In this document: piece after piece, positions 1 through 6,795 of the stretch | How positions within the stretch are numbered: position 1 is the first letter of the stretch | Layout of the letters: every line of letters starts with the position of its first letter | NCBI GenBank assembly: GCA_022448765.1 | Contig: JAKUTI010000120.1 | Location: 1 to 7,811 of the forward strand | Direction: 5' to 3' | DNA from: Pseudomonadales bacterium | GTDB lineage: Bacteria; Pseudomonadota; Gammaproteobacteria; Pseudomonadales; Azotimanducaceae | Length of the DNA: 7,811 nt | The notes under the pieces: generated by a model | Told to the model about the DNA's origin: nothing | The model's input: only the letters and a program-made list of their open reading frames with translations | Databases searched by the model: none | Position numbers and translations under genes: made by a program

Positions 1-77
1 AGATAAAATCCGAACAGCACCAAGCCGGTCAAAATCAACGCGCGGTATATGAGCGATGTATCGATACGACTGGGCAC
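1..77 (-). CDS. Possible 5' end of a leftward membrane-protein gene, cut by the window edge
   Basis: Read leftward from a GTG at 77-75, the frame stays open to the window edge for 25 codons. It begins M-P-S-R-I-D-T-S and then runs into a hydrophobic stretch (ALILTGLVLFGFY) that could be a first transmembrane helix or an uncleaved signal anchor. An in-frame TAG at 92-90 limits the start to this GTG. A weak GGA at 86-84 lies six bases upstream of it. If real, the gene would be divergent from the amidohydrolase gene. The case rests only on hydrophobicity and an open frame of 25 codons, which can occur by chance. I do not recognise a family. The other two leftward frames are less convincing. Confidence 0.3.
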   Translation of the reverse strand, partial: MPSRIDTSLIYRALILTGLVLFGFY

Positions 78-191
78 AACCGATCCAGTCTAATCAGTCG
101 GGTTCTCATCGACCACCTTCAATTTGGTCCCTTCGCCGTCGTCGCGCAATATCTGGCATACTCGAGCGATTGTTCACTGTTTGAACCGCAT

Positions 192-199
192 GGGAGGGG
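192..199 (+). promoter_or_regulatory. Ribosome binding site that fixes the amidohydrolase start
   Basis: A purine run, GGGAGGGG, ends two bases before the ATG at 202. Its GGAGG core (193-197) lies four bases upstream of that ATG. This is the only Shine-Dalgarno-like sequence near the start and favours ATG 202 over the TTG at 124, which would add 26 residues with no resemblance to the family's N-terminus. Confidence 0.7.
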
Positions 200-201
200 A
201 C

Positions 202-1860
202 ATGTCCCACGATCTAGTCATTCGCGGTGGCGTCATTGTCGACGGCACAGGTAACGAGCCATTCGAGGGCGACATCGCCATCGACGGTAGCTCAATCACG
301 GCCATCGGTATGGTTGAGGAGGGGGTAGTCGAAGAAATTCACGCGGGCGGAAACACCATCACCCCGGGATTCGTCGACTTACATACCCATCTCGATGCGC
401 AAATCGGGTGGGACCCGCACATGACTTCCGTCACCTGGCACGGCGTCACAACGGCACTCTTGGGGAACTGCGGGGTGACGTTTGCGCCCTGTAAACCCGA
501 CGATCGCGAATTTCTCGCCGGTATGATGGAGACGGTCGAGGACATCCCTAAACACGCCATCATGACCGGCTTGCCTTGGGACTGGGAATCCTATGGGGGT
601 TACCTCGACTCCATCGAACGACTTGGTCCTATGATCAATGTGACCGGCTTGGTTGGTCACAGCGCGACCCGATTCTACGTGATGGGCGAACGCGCCATCG
701 AAGAGCAGGCAACCCCCGAGGAAATTGAACAAATAGCCGCACTCGCGGGGGAATCTGTCCGAGAAGGTGCTGTCGGTTTCTCCGTTAACCGCCATCCTGG
801 TCATACCCTTCCAGACCGGCGTCCCATTCCCGGGACCTTTGCTAGTCGCGAAGAGTTACTCGCGATCGCGAAGGCCGTCGGCAAGCACGGCGGTTTGATG
901 CAAACCGTTCCGCACTTCGGCGATATCGACAACGAAATGGACCTGTTGGCCGAAGAAGGTCAAAGCAGCCGGATCCTATTTAGCGCGATCGCTGAACACG
1001 GTGTCCGCTTCGACGAACGGGTAAGCGAAATGCGTCGTAATGGTATAGACATCACCGGCATCACAGTGCCACGCAGCGGTGGTGGCGTTGGGGGACTGTC
1101 GACCGGTAATTTCTGGCACTCGAAATCCTGGAACGAGCTTCGCGGCATGGATTTCACCGAGCGCTTACAAGCAATACAGGACGCCGACTTTCGTTCAAGG
1201 CTGGTCCAAGAAATCAAGGATCACGAACAAGGAGAAATGATTCTTAAAGCCACCAAGCGTTTCTACCCGATGGGACAGGAAGAACGCCCAAATTACACGC
1301 AGTCACGTCACGAAAGCCTCTACGACATCGCCGAAGAGGCAGGCGAACACCCGGCCGAAACCTGGCTGCGGTTAACGCTAGAAACGAACGGGAAGGCGTT
1401 ATTCCACCAACGCGGCTTTAACGTCAATCTTGAACACCTGGAAAAGATGATCACCACCGATTGGGCGATGCCTGGTCTTGGTGACGCCGGTGCCCATGTC
1501 AGCCAGATGATCGATTCCGGTTGGTCCACGTTCGTGCTTTCGCATTGGCACCGCGACGCAGGGGTTTACACGGTTGAAGAAGCAGTCCGACGGATTGCTG
1601 CCGAGCCTGCTCGTGTGTTGGGCCTCAAGGATCGAGGAACGCTGGAAGTGGGCAAACGAGCCGACGTCAACGTCATCGACATTGATCATGTGGCAGAGCG
1701 CCAGCCTTACATCGTGAACGATTTTCCGGGCGGCGCGCCGCGCTTCCAGCAACAAGCCACGGGATATCAAGCCACGGTCTGCAACGGTGAAGTCATTCTT
1801 CGGGACGACGAGCACACCGGGGTCTGCGCTGGCGAGGTATTACGAAACGGCACCCACTAA
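202..1860 (+). CDS. N-acyl-D-amino-acid deacylase-type amidohydrolase (Amidohydro_3 / COG3653)
   Basis: Predicted 552-residue metal-dependent hydrolase, close to the usual length of D-aminoacylase-like proteins, which release D-amino acids from N-acyl-D-amino acids. Positions count from ATG 202. The N-terminal strand-rich segment opens with the typical DLVIRGGVIVDGTG. The metal-binding HxH is at H61/H63 (PGFVDLHTHLDAQ). GNCG at 88-91 carries C90, equivalent to the bridging cysteine of D-aminoacylases. VGHSATR follows at 151-157 and REGAVGFS at 187-194. H238 and H266 have roughly the spacing of the two further zinc-binding histidines, but that assignment is tentative. GLGDAGAHV near 426-433 contains the presumed catalytic D428. 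The C-terminus closes the small domain with RGTLEVGKRADV. No signal peptide is visible, so the enzyme is probably cytoplasmic. The family is certain; the acyl-amino-acid substrate is not, because many relatives are uncharacterised. The gene appears monocistronic and ends 19 bases before a terminator. Confidence 0.9.
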   Translation: MSHDLVIRGGVIVDGTGNEPFEGDIAIDGSSITAIGMVEEGVVEEIHAGGNTITPGFVDLHTHLDAQIGWDPHMTSVTWHGVTTALLGNCGVTFAPCKPDDREFLAGMMETVEDIPKHAIMTGLPWDWESYGGYLDSIERLGPMINVTGLVGHSATRFYVMGERAIEEQATPEEIEQIAALAGESVREGAVGFSVNRHPGHTLPDRRPIPGTFASREELLAIAKAVGKHGGLMQTVPHFGDIDNEMDLLAEEGQSSRILFSAIAEHGVRFDERVSEMRRNGIDITGITVPRSGGGVGGLSTGNFWHSKSWNELRGMDFTERLQAIQDADFRSRLVQEIKDHEQGEMILKATKRFYPMGQEERPNYTQSRHESLYDIAEEAGEHPAETWLRLTLETNGKALFHQRGFNVNLEHLEKMITTDWAMPGLGDAGAHVSQMIDSGWSTFVLSHWHRDAGVYTVEEAVRRIAAEPARVLGLKDRGTLEVGKRADVNVIDIDHVAERQPYIVNDFPGGAPRFQQQATGYQATVCNGEVILRDDEHTGVCAGEVLRNGTH

Positions 1861-1879
1861 GTTCTGCGTCTTCGGATGG

Positions 1880-1910
1880 AAAAAACGCCGCGCTAAGCGC
1901 GGCGTTTTTT
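1880..1910. terminator. Bidirectional rho-independent terminator between convergent genes
   Basis: Perfect inverted repeat. An eight-base GC-only arm at 1886-1893 (CGCCGCGC) pairs with 1897-1904 (GCGCGGCG) around the loop TAA. Six A residues (1880-1885) precede it and six T residues (1905-1910) follow it, so transcripts from either direction get a GC stem followed by a U tract. It lies 19 bases past the amidohydrolase stop and directly beside the leftward gene's TAA (1914-1912). One element therefore ends both convergent transcripts. Confidence 0.93.
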
Positions 1911-1911
1911 A

Positions 1912-2889
1912 TTAGCCGTGGATGCGCACAAATTTTTGCAGTGAATGGCAGTCCATGGGAACCAATCCCCAACGTCCGCCTCCACTGACGGTAACCTCGC
2001 TCACGTAAAGATCACCTTGGGAGTCAGCCCAAATCCCATGCGGGGCGAAGAAGTTCCCTGGAGCGACGGGGTCGGTCCCACCGAATCGCGTTCGTACATC
2101 TCCTTCGAGGGTCAGAACGCTCACCCTTGCATGCGGGGCGTGGGGCGGGATGTCCACATGCGGGGCTAACCCGGCGCGCTCGCCGAGTTCAGCAACATAC
2201 ATATTTTCGTCCGCATCGATAAACAAGTCGTCGGGGCGAATCACATCATTCCATTCGGTAACGTAATCGCCGTTCGTGGTGAACACTTGAATCCGCGAGT
2301 TCTCTCTGTCGGCGACGTAAACGCGATCGTATCGATCTGCGGCAATTGCATGCGGTAACTCGAATTCACCGGGCCCACTCCCAGGTTGCCCCCATGACGT
2401 CACGTACTCCCCCTGATGATCAAACTTGTGGACTCGAGCATTGCCGTAGCCGTCTGCAACATACAACTCGCCGTTCTTGGAAAGCGCGACGTTAGTCACC
2501 CGATTGAAGGGTCCTGCAGATTGCTGCACCGGCGTTTTACCGGCAACAAACCCCGTGTCCGACGGTTTATTTGCTTCGCCCAACGTCTGCAGCAACTGCC
2601 CACCGGTATCGAAAATTCGCACCGTGTGGTCAAAGTTGTCGGCGCAATAGACGCGATCATCTGGGCCGATGTATATCCCGTGGGGATTGGTGAAAACGCC
2701 CTCACCCCATGCCTCCAAAAAATTTCCGTCTGCATCAAACACAATCATGGGATGCTCGCCACGATTGAACGCATAAACGCGGTCTTTAGAATCCGTCGCC
2801 ACTCCGGCAACTTCAACGAAACTCCATCCATCCGGCAGCTTTTCCCAACCAACGATAACCTCGTATTCGATGTCGTTTGTACCAGCCAT
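1912..2889 (-). CDS. NHL-repeat beta-propeller protein, peptidyl-alpha-hydroxyglycine alpha-amidating lyase (PAL)-like
   Basis: Soluble protein of about 325 residues made almost entirely of NHL-type propeller blades. Each blade follows a pattern such as GxLYVADxxNxRVxxFxxxGxxxxxWG. Clear copies lie near residues 35-63, 76-105, 140-168, 187-214, 224-265 and 285 to the end (numbered from the first of two Met codons). Three histidines in matching blade positions, H71 (NPHGI), H181 (LPHAI) and H285 (APHGI), resemble the three zinc ligands of PAL. PAL cleaves peptidyl-alpha-hydroxyglycine to an amide plus glyoxylate. DHTVRIF near 88-94 also recalls PAL. No signal peptide is present, unlike the secreted animal enzyme, so it is probably cytosolic. 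Two consecutive ATGs exist: GAGGGA at 2898-2893 abuts the first (2892), so the second (2889) has the better spacing. Fold is confident; lyase activity is not, because many bacterial NHL proteins carry this label without proof. Confidence 0.8.
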   Translation of the reverse strand: MAGTNDIEYEVIVGWEKLPDGWSFVEVAGVATDSKDRVYAFNRGEHPMIVFDADGNFLEAWGEGVFTNPHGIYIGPDDRVYCADNFDHTVRIFDTGGQLLQTLGEANKPSDTGFVAGKTPVQQSAGPFNRVTNVALSKNGELYVADGYGNARVHKFDHQGEYVTSWGQPGSGPGEFELPHAIAADRYDRVYVADRENSRIQVFTTNGDYVTEWNDVIRPDDLFIDADENMYVAELGERAGLAPHVDIPPHAPHARVSVLTLEGDVRTRFGGTDPVAPGNFFAPHGIWADSQGDLYVSEVTVSGGGRWGLVPMDCHSLQKFVRIHG

Positions 2890-2902
2890 CATTCCCTCGA
2901 AT

Positions 2903-2920
2903 AGCGCTTCAAGGAGCGCT
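2903..2920. repeat. Short palindrome in the divergent control region (AGCGCT, six bases, AGCGCT)
   Basis: Two copies of the self-complementary AGCGCT (2903-2908 and 2915-2920) flank TCAAGG. The element can form a six-pair stem or serve as a dyad for a regulator. It lies 14 bases upstream of the leftward NHL start codon and 66 bases upstream of the rightward racemase gene, so it could affect either. The short length means chance is a real alternative. Confidence 0.4.
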
Positions 2921-2923
2921 GCA

Positions 2924-2944
2924 ATGAAGTCTATGCAACTGTAA
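2924..2944 (+). other. Six-codon mini-ORF with a strong ribosome binding site upstream of the racemase gene
   Basis: ATG at 2924 opens M-K-S-M-Q-L followed by TAA at 2942-2944. AAGGAG at 2911-2916, seven bases before the ATG, is a near-ideal Shine-Dalgarno sequence. The racemase ATG 41 bases further on has only a weak GGG at 2974-2976. The mini-ORF is out of frame with the racemase gene. It could be a leader peptide that controls downstream translation, or a chance arrangement, since the AAGGAG also forms part of the palindrome at 2903-2920. No attenuator structure is evident. Confidence 0.25.
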
Positions 2945-2952
2945 CATCGTAA

Positions 2953-2962
2953 GCTTGCAAGC
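2953..2962. repeat. Perfect 10-base palindrome in the divergent control region
   Basis: GCTTGCAAGC reads the same on both strands and sits between the two divergent start codons, 24 bases upstream of the racemase ATG. The size and location suit an operator half or core, but no second copy or known regulator motif is present in the window. Confidence 0.3.
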
Positions 2963-2985
2963 CCTTTAACAATGGGCCATAACCC

Positions 2986-4287
2986 ATGAAAGTCGATCTT
3001 CTGTACGGTAAATCAGTTCTAACCGTCACGTGCCCGGCGAAGGCCGAGGTAACGGTGATACGCAAACCACCGATGCCGACACTCGCAAATCCTGGTCTAG
3101 CCGTGATCAACGCGCTTAGCCAGCCCGTTGGTTGCGACTCGTTGCCGCACCTCGTCGCAGATTCCCGGTCCGTCTGTATTTTAGTTTGTGACGTCACGCG
3201 ACCGGTACCCAACCACGTTTTCCTCCGACCGCTGATCGAAGCACTGACCCGTTCAGGGATTTTACTGGAACGTATTACCGTCCTCGTCGCGACGGGGTTG
3301 CATCGACCAAACGAAGGCGACGAGTTGGCAAGCGTGATTGGCGACGACTGGGTCCTAAAGAACGTGCGCGTTGTCAATCACGATGCCCGCAATGACGAGC
3401 AGCATATCGACCTGGGTTTTACCTCGCGGAATACGCCCATCCGTCTCGACCGTCGGTTTGTTGAAGCCGACCTCGGGATCGCGACCGGACTCGTCGAACC
3501 TCACTTTATGGCGGGTTATTCGGGCGGACGTAAGGTCGTCGCCCCCGGCATCGCCCACGCCGATACGATCCGAACGCTGCATAGTGCCCGCTTTATGGAA
3601 GACCCAGGGTGCGTGCAGTGCAACCTTGAGGGCAACCCGCTGCACGCAGAACAGCTCGAAATCATCGGTACGCTAAAGCAACACAAGGGCCGCGATCTGC
3701 TCGCGTTGAACACGGTGATTGACGACGAGCGTAGGCTTTCATTCATCAATTTTGGTGAGATCCTCGCGAGCCACCTTGAGTCCGTCGCTTTCGCTGATCA
3801 GTACTCCACGGTTTCCACACCGAAAAGGTATAGCACCGTGGTGACTTCAGCTGCCGGCTACCCGCTCGATCAAACCTACTACCAAACCGTCAAAGGCATG
3901 GTGACTCCCATGGGGATCCTTGCTCAAGACGCAAACCTCATTATCGCCTCCGAATGCGCCGAAGGCCTCGGTTCGGCCGCCTATCGCGCGTCGCAGGAGC
4001 GCCTTGTGCTTGATGGTCCTGCCGCTTTTCGCGCCGGCATCCTAAACAAACGTCTCGCCGACATCGACGAGTGGGAGACCGAGATGCAATTGAAGTCACA
4101 GCGCTTCGCCAACGTTAAGCTCTATTCCACAGGCTTATCCGACGATGAGCGGGGACTCACGGGCGTTGAAATCATCGACTCAGTCGATACGGCCATCGAA
4201 GATAGCGTGCGAACAACCGGAGATGCTGCGATCGCAGTTATCCCTGAGGGCCCCTACGTTGTTCCACGTTTCCAAGCGCAGTCGTAA
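2986..4287 (+). CDS. LarA-family nickel-pincer 2-hydroxy-acid racemase/epimerase
   Basis: 433-residue member of the lactate racemase (LarA, DUF2088) family, which inverts the stereocentre of 2-hydroxy acids by hydride transfer to a nickel-pincer nucleotide. The N-terminal domain starts MKVDLLYGK. Key residues are all present: CDVTRPVP with D69 and R72, TGLHRP with H106, EPHFMAGYSGGRK with H173 and K183, and TLHS with H199. The 10- and 16-residue spacings from H173 to K183 and K183 to H199 match H174, K184 and H200 of Lactobacillus plantarum LarA, so cofactor attachment, nickel ligation and proton transfer should be intact. No signal peptide is seen, so it is cytoplasmic. ATG 2986 is the first start after an in-frame TAA at 2980-2982 and gives the family-like N-terminus, although its ribosome site is weak. 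Cofactor genes larB, larC and larE are not in the window. Substrate is unknown: the family also handles malate, aryl-lactates and sugar acids. A same-strand CoA-transferase gene follows 69 bases later. Confidence 0.9.
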   Translation: MKVDLLYGKSVLTVTCPAKAEVTVIRKPPMPTLANPGLAVINALSQPVGCDSLPHLVADSRSVCILVCDVTRPVPNHVFLRPLIEALTRSGILLERITVLVATGLHRPNEGDELASVIGDDWVLKNVRVVNHDARNDEQHIDLGFTSRNTPIRLDRRFVEADLGIATGLVEPHFMAGYSGGRKVVAPGIAHADTIRTLHSARFMEDPGCVQCNLEGNPLHAEQLEIIGTLKQHKGRDLLALNTVIDDERRLSFINFGEILASHLESVAFADQYSTVSTPKRYSTVVTSAAGYPLDQTYYQTVKGMVTPMGILAQDANLIIASECAEGLGSAAYRASQERLVLDGPAAFRAGILNKRLADIDEWETEMQLKSQRFANVKLYSTGLSDDERGLTGVEIIDSVDTAIEDSVRTTGDAAIAVIPEGPYVVPRFQAQS

Positions 4288-4344
4288 CTTTTCGTAACCC
4301 TTTGGGCTCCGTCGTTAATTAGTACACAGGATAGTATCTACTGC

Positions 4345-4350
4345 AGGAGG
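4345..4350 (+). promoter_or_regulatory. Ribosome binding site supporting a GTG start
   Basis: AGGAGG, a full-strength Shine-Dalgarno sequence, sits six bases before the GTG at 4357. It settles the non-ATG start of the CoA-transferase gene. The 69-base gap after the racemase stop has no terminator hairpin, so the two genes may share a transcript. Confidence 0.85.
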
Positions 4351-4356
4351 CGCATC

Positions 4357-6735
4357 GTGACCAAAGCTTTTCAGGAAATCCGTGTCATCGATTTATCAAA
4401 TCGTCTGTCCGGTGCATACGCTGCACGCATGTTCGGCGACTTTGGCGCTGAAGTAATCCTCATCGAACAAGCGCAGGGCCATCCGCTACGCCACCAACCC
4501 CCGTTTATGGACGGCGAATCCGGCACTCGGGAATCATTGCTACACGGCTACGTCAATTGGAATAAGCGTTCCGTCAGCGGATCGATTGAAGACCACGTGA
4601 GTTTGATCGCGACTGCCGACGTGATCGTCACGACATCCACGGAAATACCAGATGCGGTGTCGCAGCGTTCGTCAGACTCGGTGCATCTATCCATCACCCC
4701 CCACGGGCTTGACGGCCCGCTGGCGGAGTTTCCCGGTAATAATCTGACGACGTGCGCCCGGGTTGGTTGGAGTTCAATTAACCGCTACGTTGACGAACCG
4801 CCGCTGCAACTTCCTCTTCACCAGACCGGCTACATCAGTGGCGTCGCAGGATTTGTGGGCGCGGCAGCAGCGTTATTTCGCCGTGGTAACAGCGGGCACG
4901 GAGAGCGCGTCGACGTCAGTGAAATGGAAGCGATGGCCAATACCTGCGCACCTTGGGCCGAACTTGGATTATTCATTGGCGGCAATCGGATGGCGCACGG
5001 TCCTAACGGAAAACGCGATCGCGGAAGGGCAGGGCCTTTGTGGAAAACTCAGAACGGTGCCATCAATTACGGCTACGGCGACTGGGCATTTTGGGAAGAA
5101 GCGATGAACTTCCTTGAATTGCCCGAATTGGCCGACGATCCCGAATTCGTTCCGGTCCTGGGGCGTAATCAGAAAGACACTCGACCAGTTCGAGACGGCC
5201 TCGAAAAAGCGTCCGCGACACGCGACAAATGGGAATTATTTCACGGCCTCGTGCAACGTCGTTGCATTGCGGGCGTGGTTCAGAACGCGCAGGAGTTGCT
5301 CGAAAGCGAGCACCTTCGATCGCGTAACTACATCGTGCCGACTCAAGTCGGCGACCGCCCGGTTCATGCGCCAGGCGCGCCGGCGAAACTATCGACAACC
5401 CCTTGGGCTCTCGATCGCAGAGCGCCCGCCATTGGCGAGGACGATGGTGACGTCGAAACGACCGTACCCAAGAAGCGTCGAAGTGCCGGTACACCTGATC
5501 TACCCCTAAAGGGGATCCGAGTACTCGCGTTTACGCAGGCGTGGGCCGGCACCTTCGCGACCCAGCTGCTGGGATTGCTCGGTGCTGATGTAGTTCAAAT
5601 CGAAAGCTGCAAACGACCCGACGTCTGGCGTGGCGCTGGAGCGCCGGTCCCTCCTGCCGTTCGCAACCCTGATATCGAACAGAATCCGCTGAACAACAAC
5701 GGCATGTACAACACCGTTAATCTCAACAAACGCGCCATTACACTCGATATGGCGAATCCCCGGGGTCGCGACATGTTCTGGCGCTTGGTTCCACAATTCG
5801 ACGTTCTTGCAGACAACTTCAGTCCCCACGTGATGGGAAATTGGGGCGTCACCATGGAGACCTTGCGTGAACATAGAAAAGACATCATTTTTGCGTCAGT
5901 CTCGGGCTATGGCGCTACTGGACCCCTCGCAGAATATCCAGCGAACGGCGCCACTACGGAGCCGATGGCAGGCCTATCCTCTATCCATGGGTACGAAGGA
6001 GAAATCGCTCAGAATACAGGGGGCCTGATCCCCGATCCGATCTCAGGCTATTACCTTGCCGCCGCCATCCTGGTAGCTCTGAATCATCGACAACGCACCG
6101 GCGAGGGACAACGCATTGACGCCGCGATGATTGAGGCCGTCGCCGTACAGCTCGGAGACGCCATGCTCGAATTCGACGGCAACGGTCACTTGCGCGCGCC
6201 AAGCGGTAACCGTCATCCGCAAATTGCCCCACACAACGTCTATCGGGCGAAGGGAGACGAGTGGCTTGCGATTGCCGCCGAAACCGACACAGCATTTTCT
6301 TCGCTGGCGCAGCTTGCCGGTATCAACGACGATCGTTTCGCGTCCATGGCCCTTCGAAAGGAAAACGAGGATGCGCTCGACGACGTCATCGCTAAATGGA
6401 CGGCGAATGTCGACGCCCATGCAACAGCTAGCCAACTCTGTTCCTTAGGTATTGCGGCCGCGCGCGTCGAATCGTTTGAAGCGATCTACCAAGAACCCAG
6501 CCCACAATTCTTGGCGCGAGATTTTCTCCGACCCGTCACGCACCCAGAGTCCGGTACCCATTTCATGCCCATGGTGCCTTGGGTATTTGAGAACACGGCA
6601 CGGGGCACCATCTCCCACGCCCCTTGCTTCGGCCAACACAGTCGTGAGGTGTTCGACGAAGAACTTGGCGTAGGCCCTGAGGAGTACCAGGAACTGGAAG
6701 AACTCGGTATTACGGGGACCGAAAGACTGCACTGA
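4357..6735 (+). CDS. Tandem two-domain class III (CaiB/BaiF) CoA-transferase
   Basis: 792 residues, about twice the usual 380-430 of the family, because two CaiB/BaiF domains are fused head to tail. These enzymes move CoA between carboxylic acids through an aspartyl-CoA thioester. Domain 1 spans about 5-352 and domain 2 about 384-780, joined by a charged, Ala/Pro-containing linker. Both halves open alike (IRVIDLSNRLSGAYAARMFG and IRVLAFTQAWAGTFATQLLG) and share GPLAE(F/Y)PxNxxTT later on. Domain 2 keeps NLNKRAITLD (455-464), SGYGATGP and the catalytic Asp as D560 in PDPISGYYLAAAI. In domain 1 the aligned residue is G158 (TGYISGVAG), and the segment between the NxNKR-like site and the GPLAE site is shortened, so domain 1 is probably non-catalytic. 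The protein is cytoplasmic. Substrate is unknown; adjacency to a 2-hydroxy-acid racemase suggests a hydroxy-acid, as in the related 2-hydroxyacyl-CoA transferases. The start is GTG with a strong ribosome site. Confidence 0.9.
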   Translation: MTKAFQEIRVIDLSNRLSGAYAARMFGDFGAEVILIEQAQGHPLRHQPPFMDGESGTRESLLHGYVNWNKRSVSGSIEDHVSLIATADVIVTTSTEIPDAVSQRSSDSVHLSITPHGLDGPLAEFPGNNLTTCARVGWSSINRYVDEPPLQLPLHQTGYISGVAGFVGAAAALFRRGNSGHGERVDVSEMEAMANTCAPWAELGLFIGGNRMAHGPNGKRDRGRAGPLWKTQNGAINYGYGDWAFWEEAMNFLELPELADDPEFVPVLGRNQKDTRPVRDGLEKASATRDKWELFHGLVQRRCIAGVVQNAQELLESEHLRSRNYIVPTQVGDRPVHAPGAPAKLSTTPWALDRRAPAIGEDDGDVETTVPKKRRSAGTPDLPLKGIRVLAFTQAWAGTFATQLLGLLGADVVQIESCKRPDVWRGAGAPVPPAVRNPDIEQNPLNNNGMYNTVNLNKRAITLDMANPRGRDMFWRLVPQFDVLADNFSPHVMGNWGVTMETLREHRKDIIFASVSGYGATGPLAEYPANGATTEPMAGLSSIHGYEGEIAQNTGGLIPDPISGYYLAAAILVALNHRQRTGEGQRIDAAMIEAVAVQLGDAMLEFDGNGHLRAPSGNRHPQIAPHNVYRAKGDEWLAIAAETDTAFSSLAQLAGINDDRFASMALRKENEDALDDVIAKWTANVDAHATASQLCSLGIAAARVESFEAIYQEPSPQFLARDFLRPVTHPESGTHFMPMVPWVFENTARGTISHAPCFGQHSREVFDEELGVGPEEYQELEELGITGTERLH

Positions 6736-6765
6736 CCCGTTACGGCAACGAGTCGAAATCTCTCC

Positions 6766-6771
6766 TATACT
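6766..6771 (+). promoter_or_regulatory. Possible -10 element upstream of the thioredoxin-like/cytochrome gene
   Basis: TATACT matches the sigma-70 -10 consensus at five of six bases and lies 24 bases before the ATG at 6796. That leaves room for a short leader that contains the ribosome site. No good -35 hexamer lies 16-18 bases upstream, so the promoter is tentative. The gap after the CoA-transferase stop is 60 bases with no terminator. Confidence 0.3.
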
Positions 6772-6783
6772 TTGAGGCAAAGC

Positions 6784-6791
6784 AGGAGGGG
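6784..6791 (+). promoter_or_regulatory. Ribosome binding site that fixes the ATG 6796 start
   Basis: AGGAGGGG is a strong Shine-Dalgarno sequence. Its GGAGG core ends six bases before ATG 6796. It lies inside the longer alternative reading that starts at TTG 6772, which would put eight extra residues before the signal peptide. ATG 6796 is therefore the start. Confidence 0.85.
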
Positions 6792-6795
6792 CGCC

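Noticed and set aside
36..109. Leftward 24-codon ORF from ATG 109 with an AAGGTGG ribosome-like site
   Set aside because: It ends quickly, its peptide is arginine-rich with no recognisable feature, and it conflicts with the more plausible hydrophobic frame from GTG 77.
124..201. Upstream extension of the amidohydrolase from TTG 124
   Set aside because: The extra 26 residues have no family likeness and no ribosome site, whereas ATG 202 has a GGAGG core close by.
3..254. Rightward open frame from the left edge that could be the tail of an upstream gene
   Set aside because: It would overlap the amidohydrolase by about 50 bases and has the random composition of a shadow frame.
2955..2983. Promoter for the racemase gene: TTGCAA and CATAAC with 17-base spacing
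   Set aside because: Transcription from it would begin at about 2990, inside the coding sequence after the ATG at 2986. The hexamers match consensus only moderately.
4302..4337. Promoter in front of the CoA-transferase gene (TTGGGC with GATAGT or TAGTAT)
   Set aside because: Spacing is 22 bases or more and the hexamers are weak. Co-transcription with the racemase gene is at least as likely.
5063..5494. Long antisense open frames under the coding sequences, such as this one and 1399-1815
   Set aside because: They lie opposite confidently identified genes, show no family motifs and are arginine/histidine-rich in the way of shadow frames.
4357..6735. Identification of the fused CoA-transferase as DddD, the DMSP CoA-transferase/lyase
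   Set aside because: Architecture (two domains, Asp in the second) is similar, but the protein is shorter than DddD as I recall it. None of the usual dmsp neighbours (betaine-type transporter, alcohol and semialdehyde dehydrogenases, regulator) is present. No DddD-specific motif could be confirmed by eye.
6738..6750. Small hairpin (CGTT, ACGGC, AACG) after the CoA-transferase stop as a terminator
   Set aside because: The stem has only four pairs and no T tract follows.
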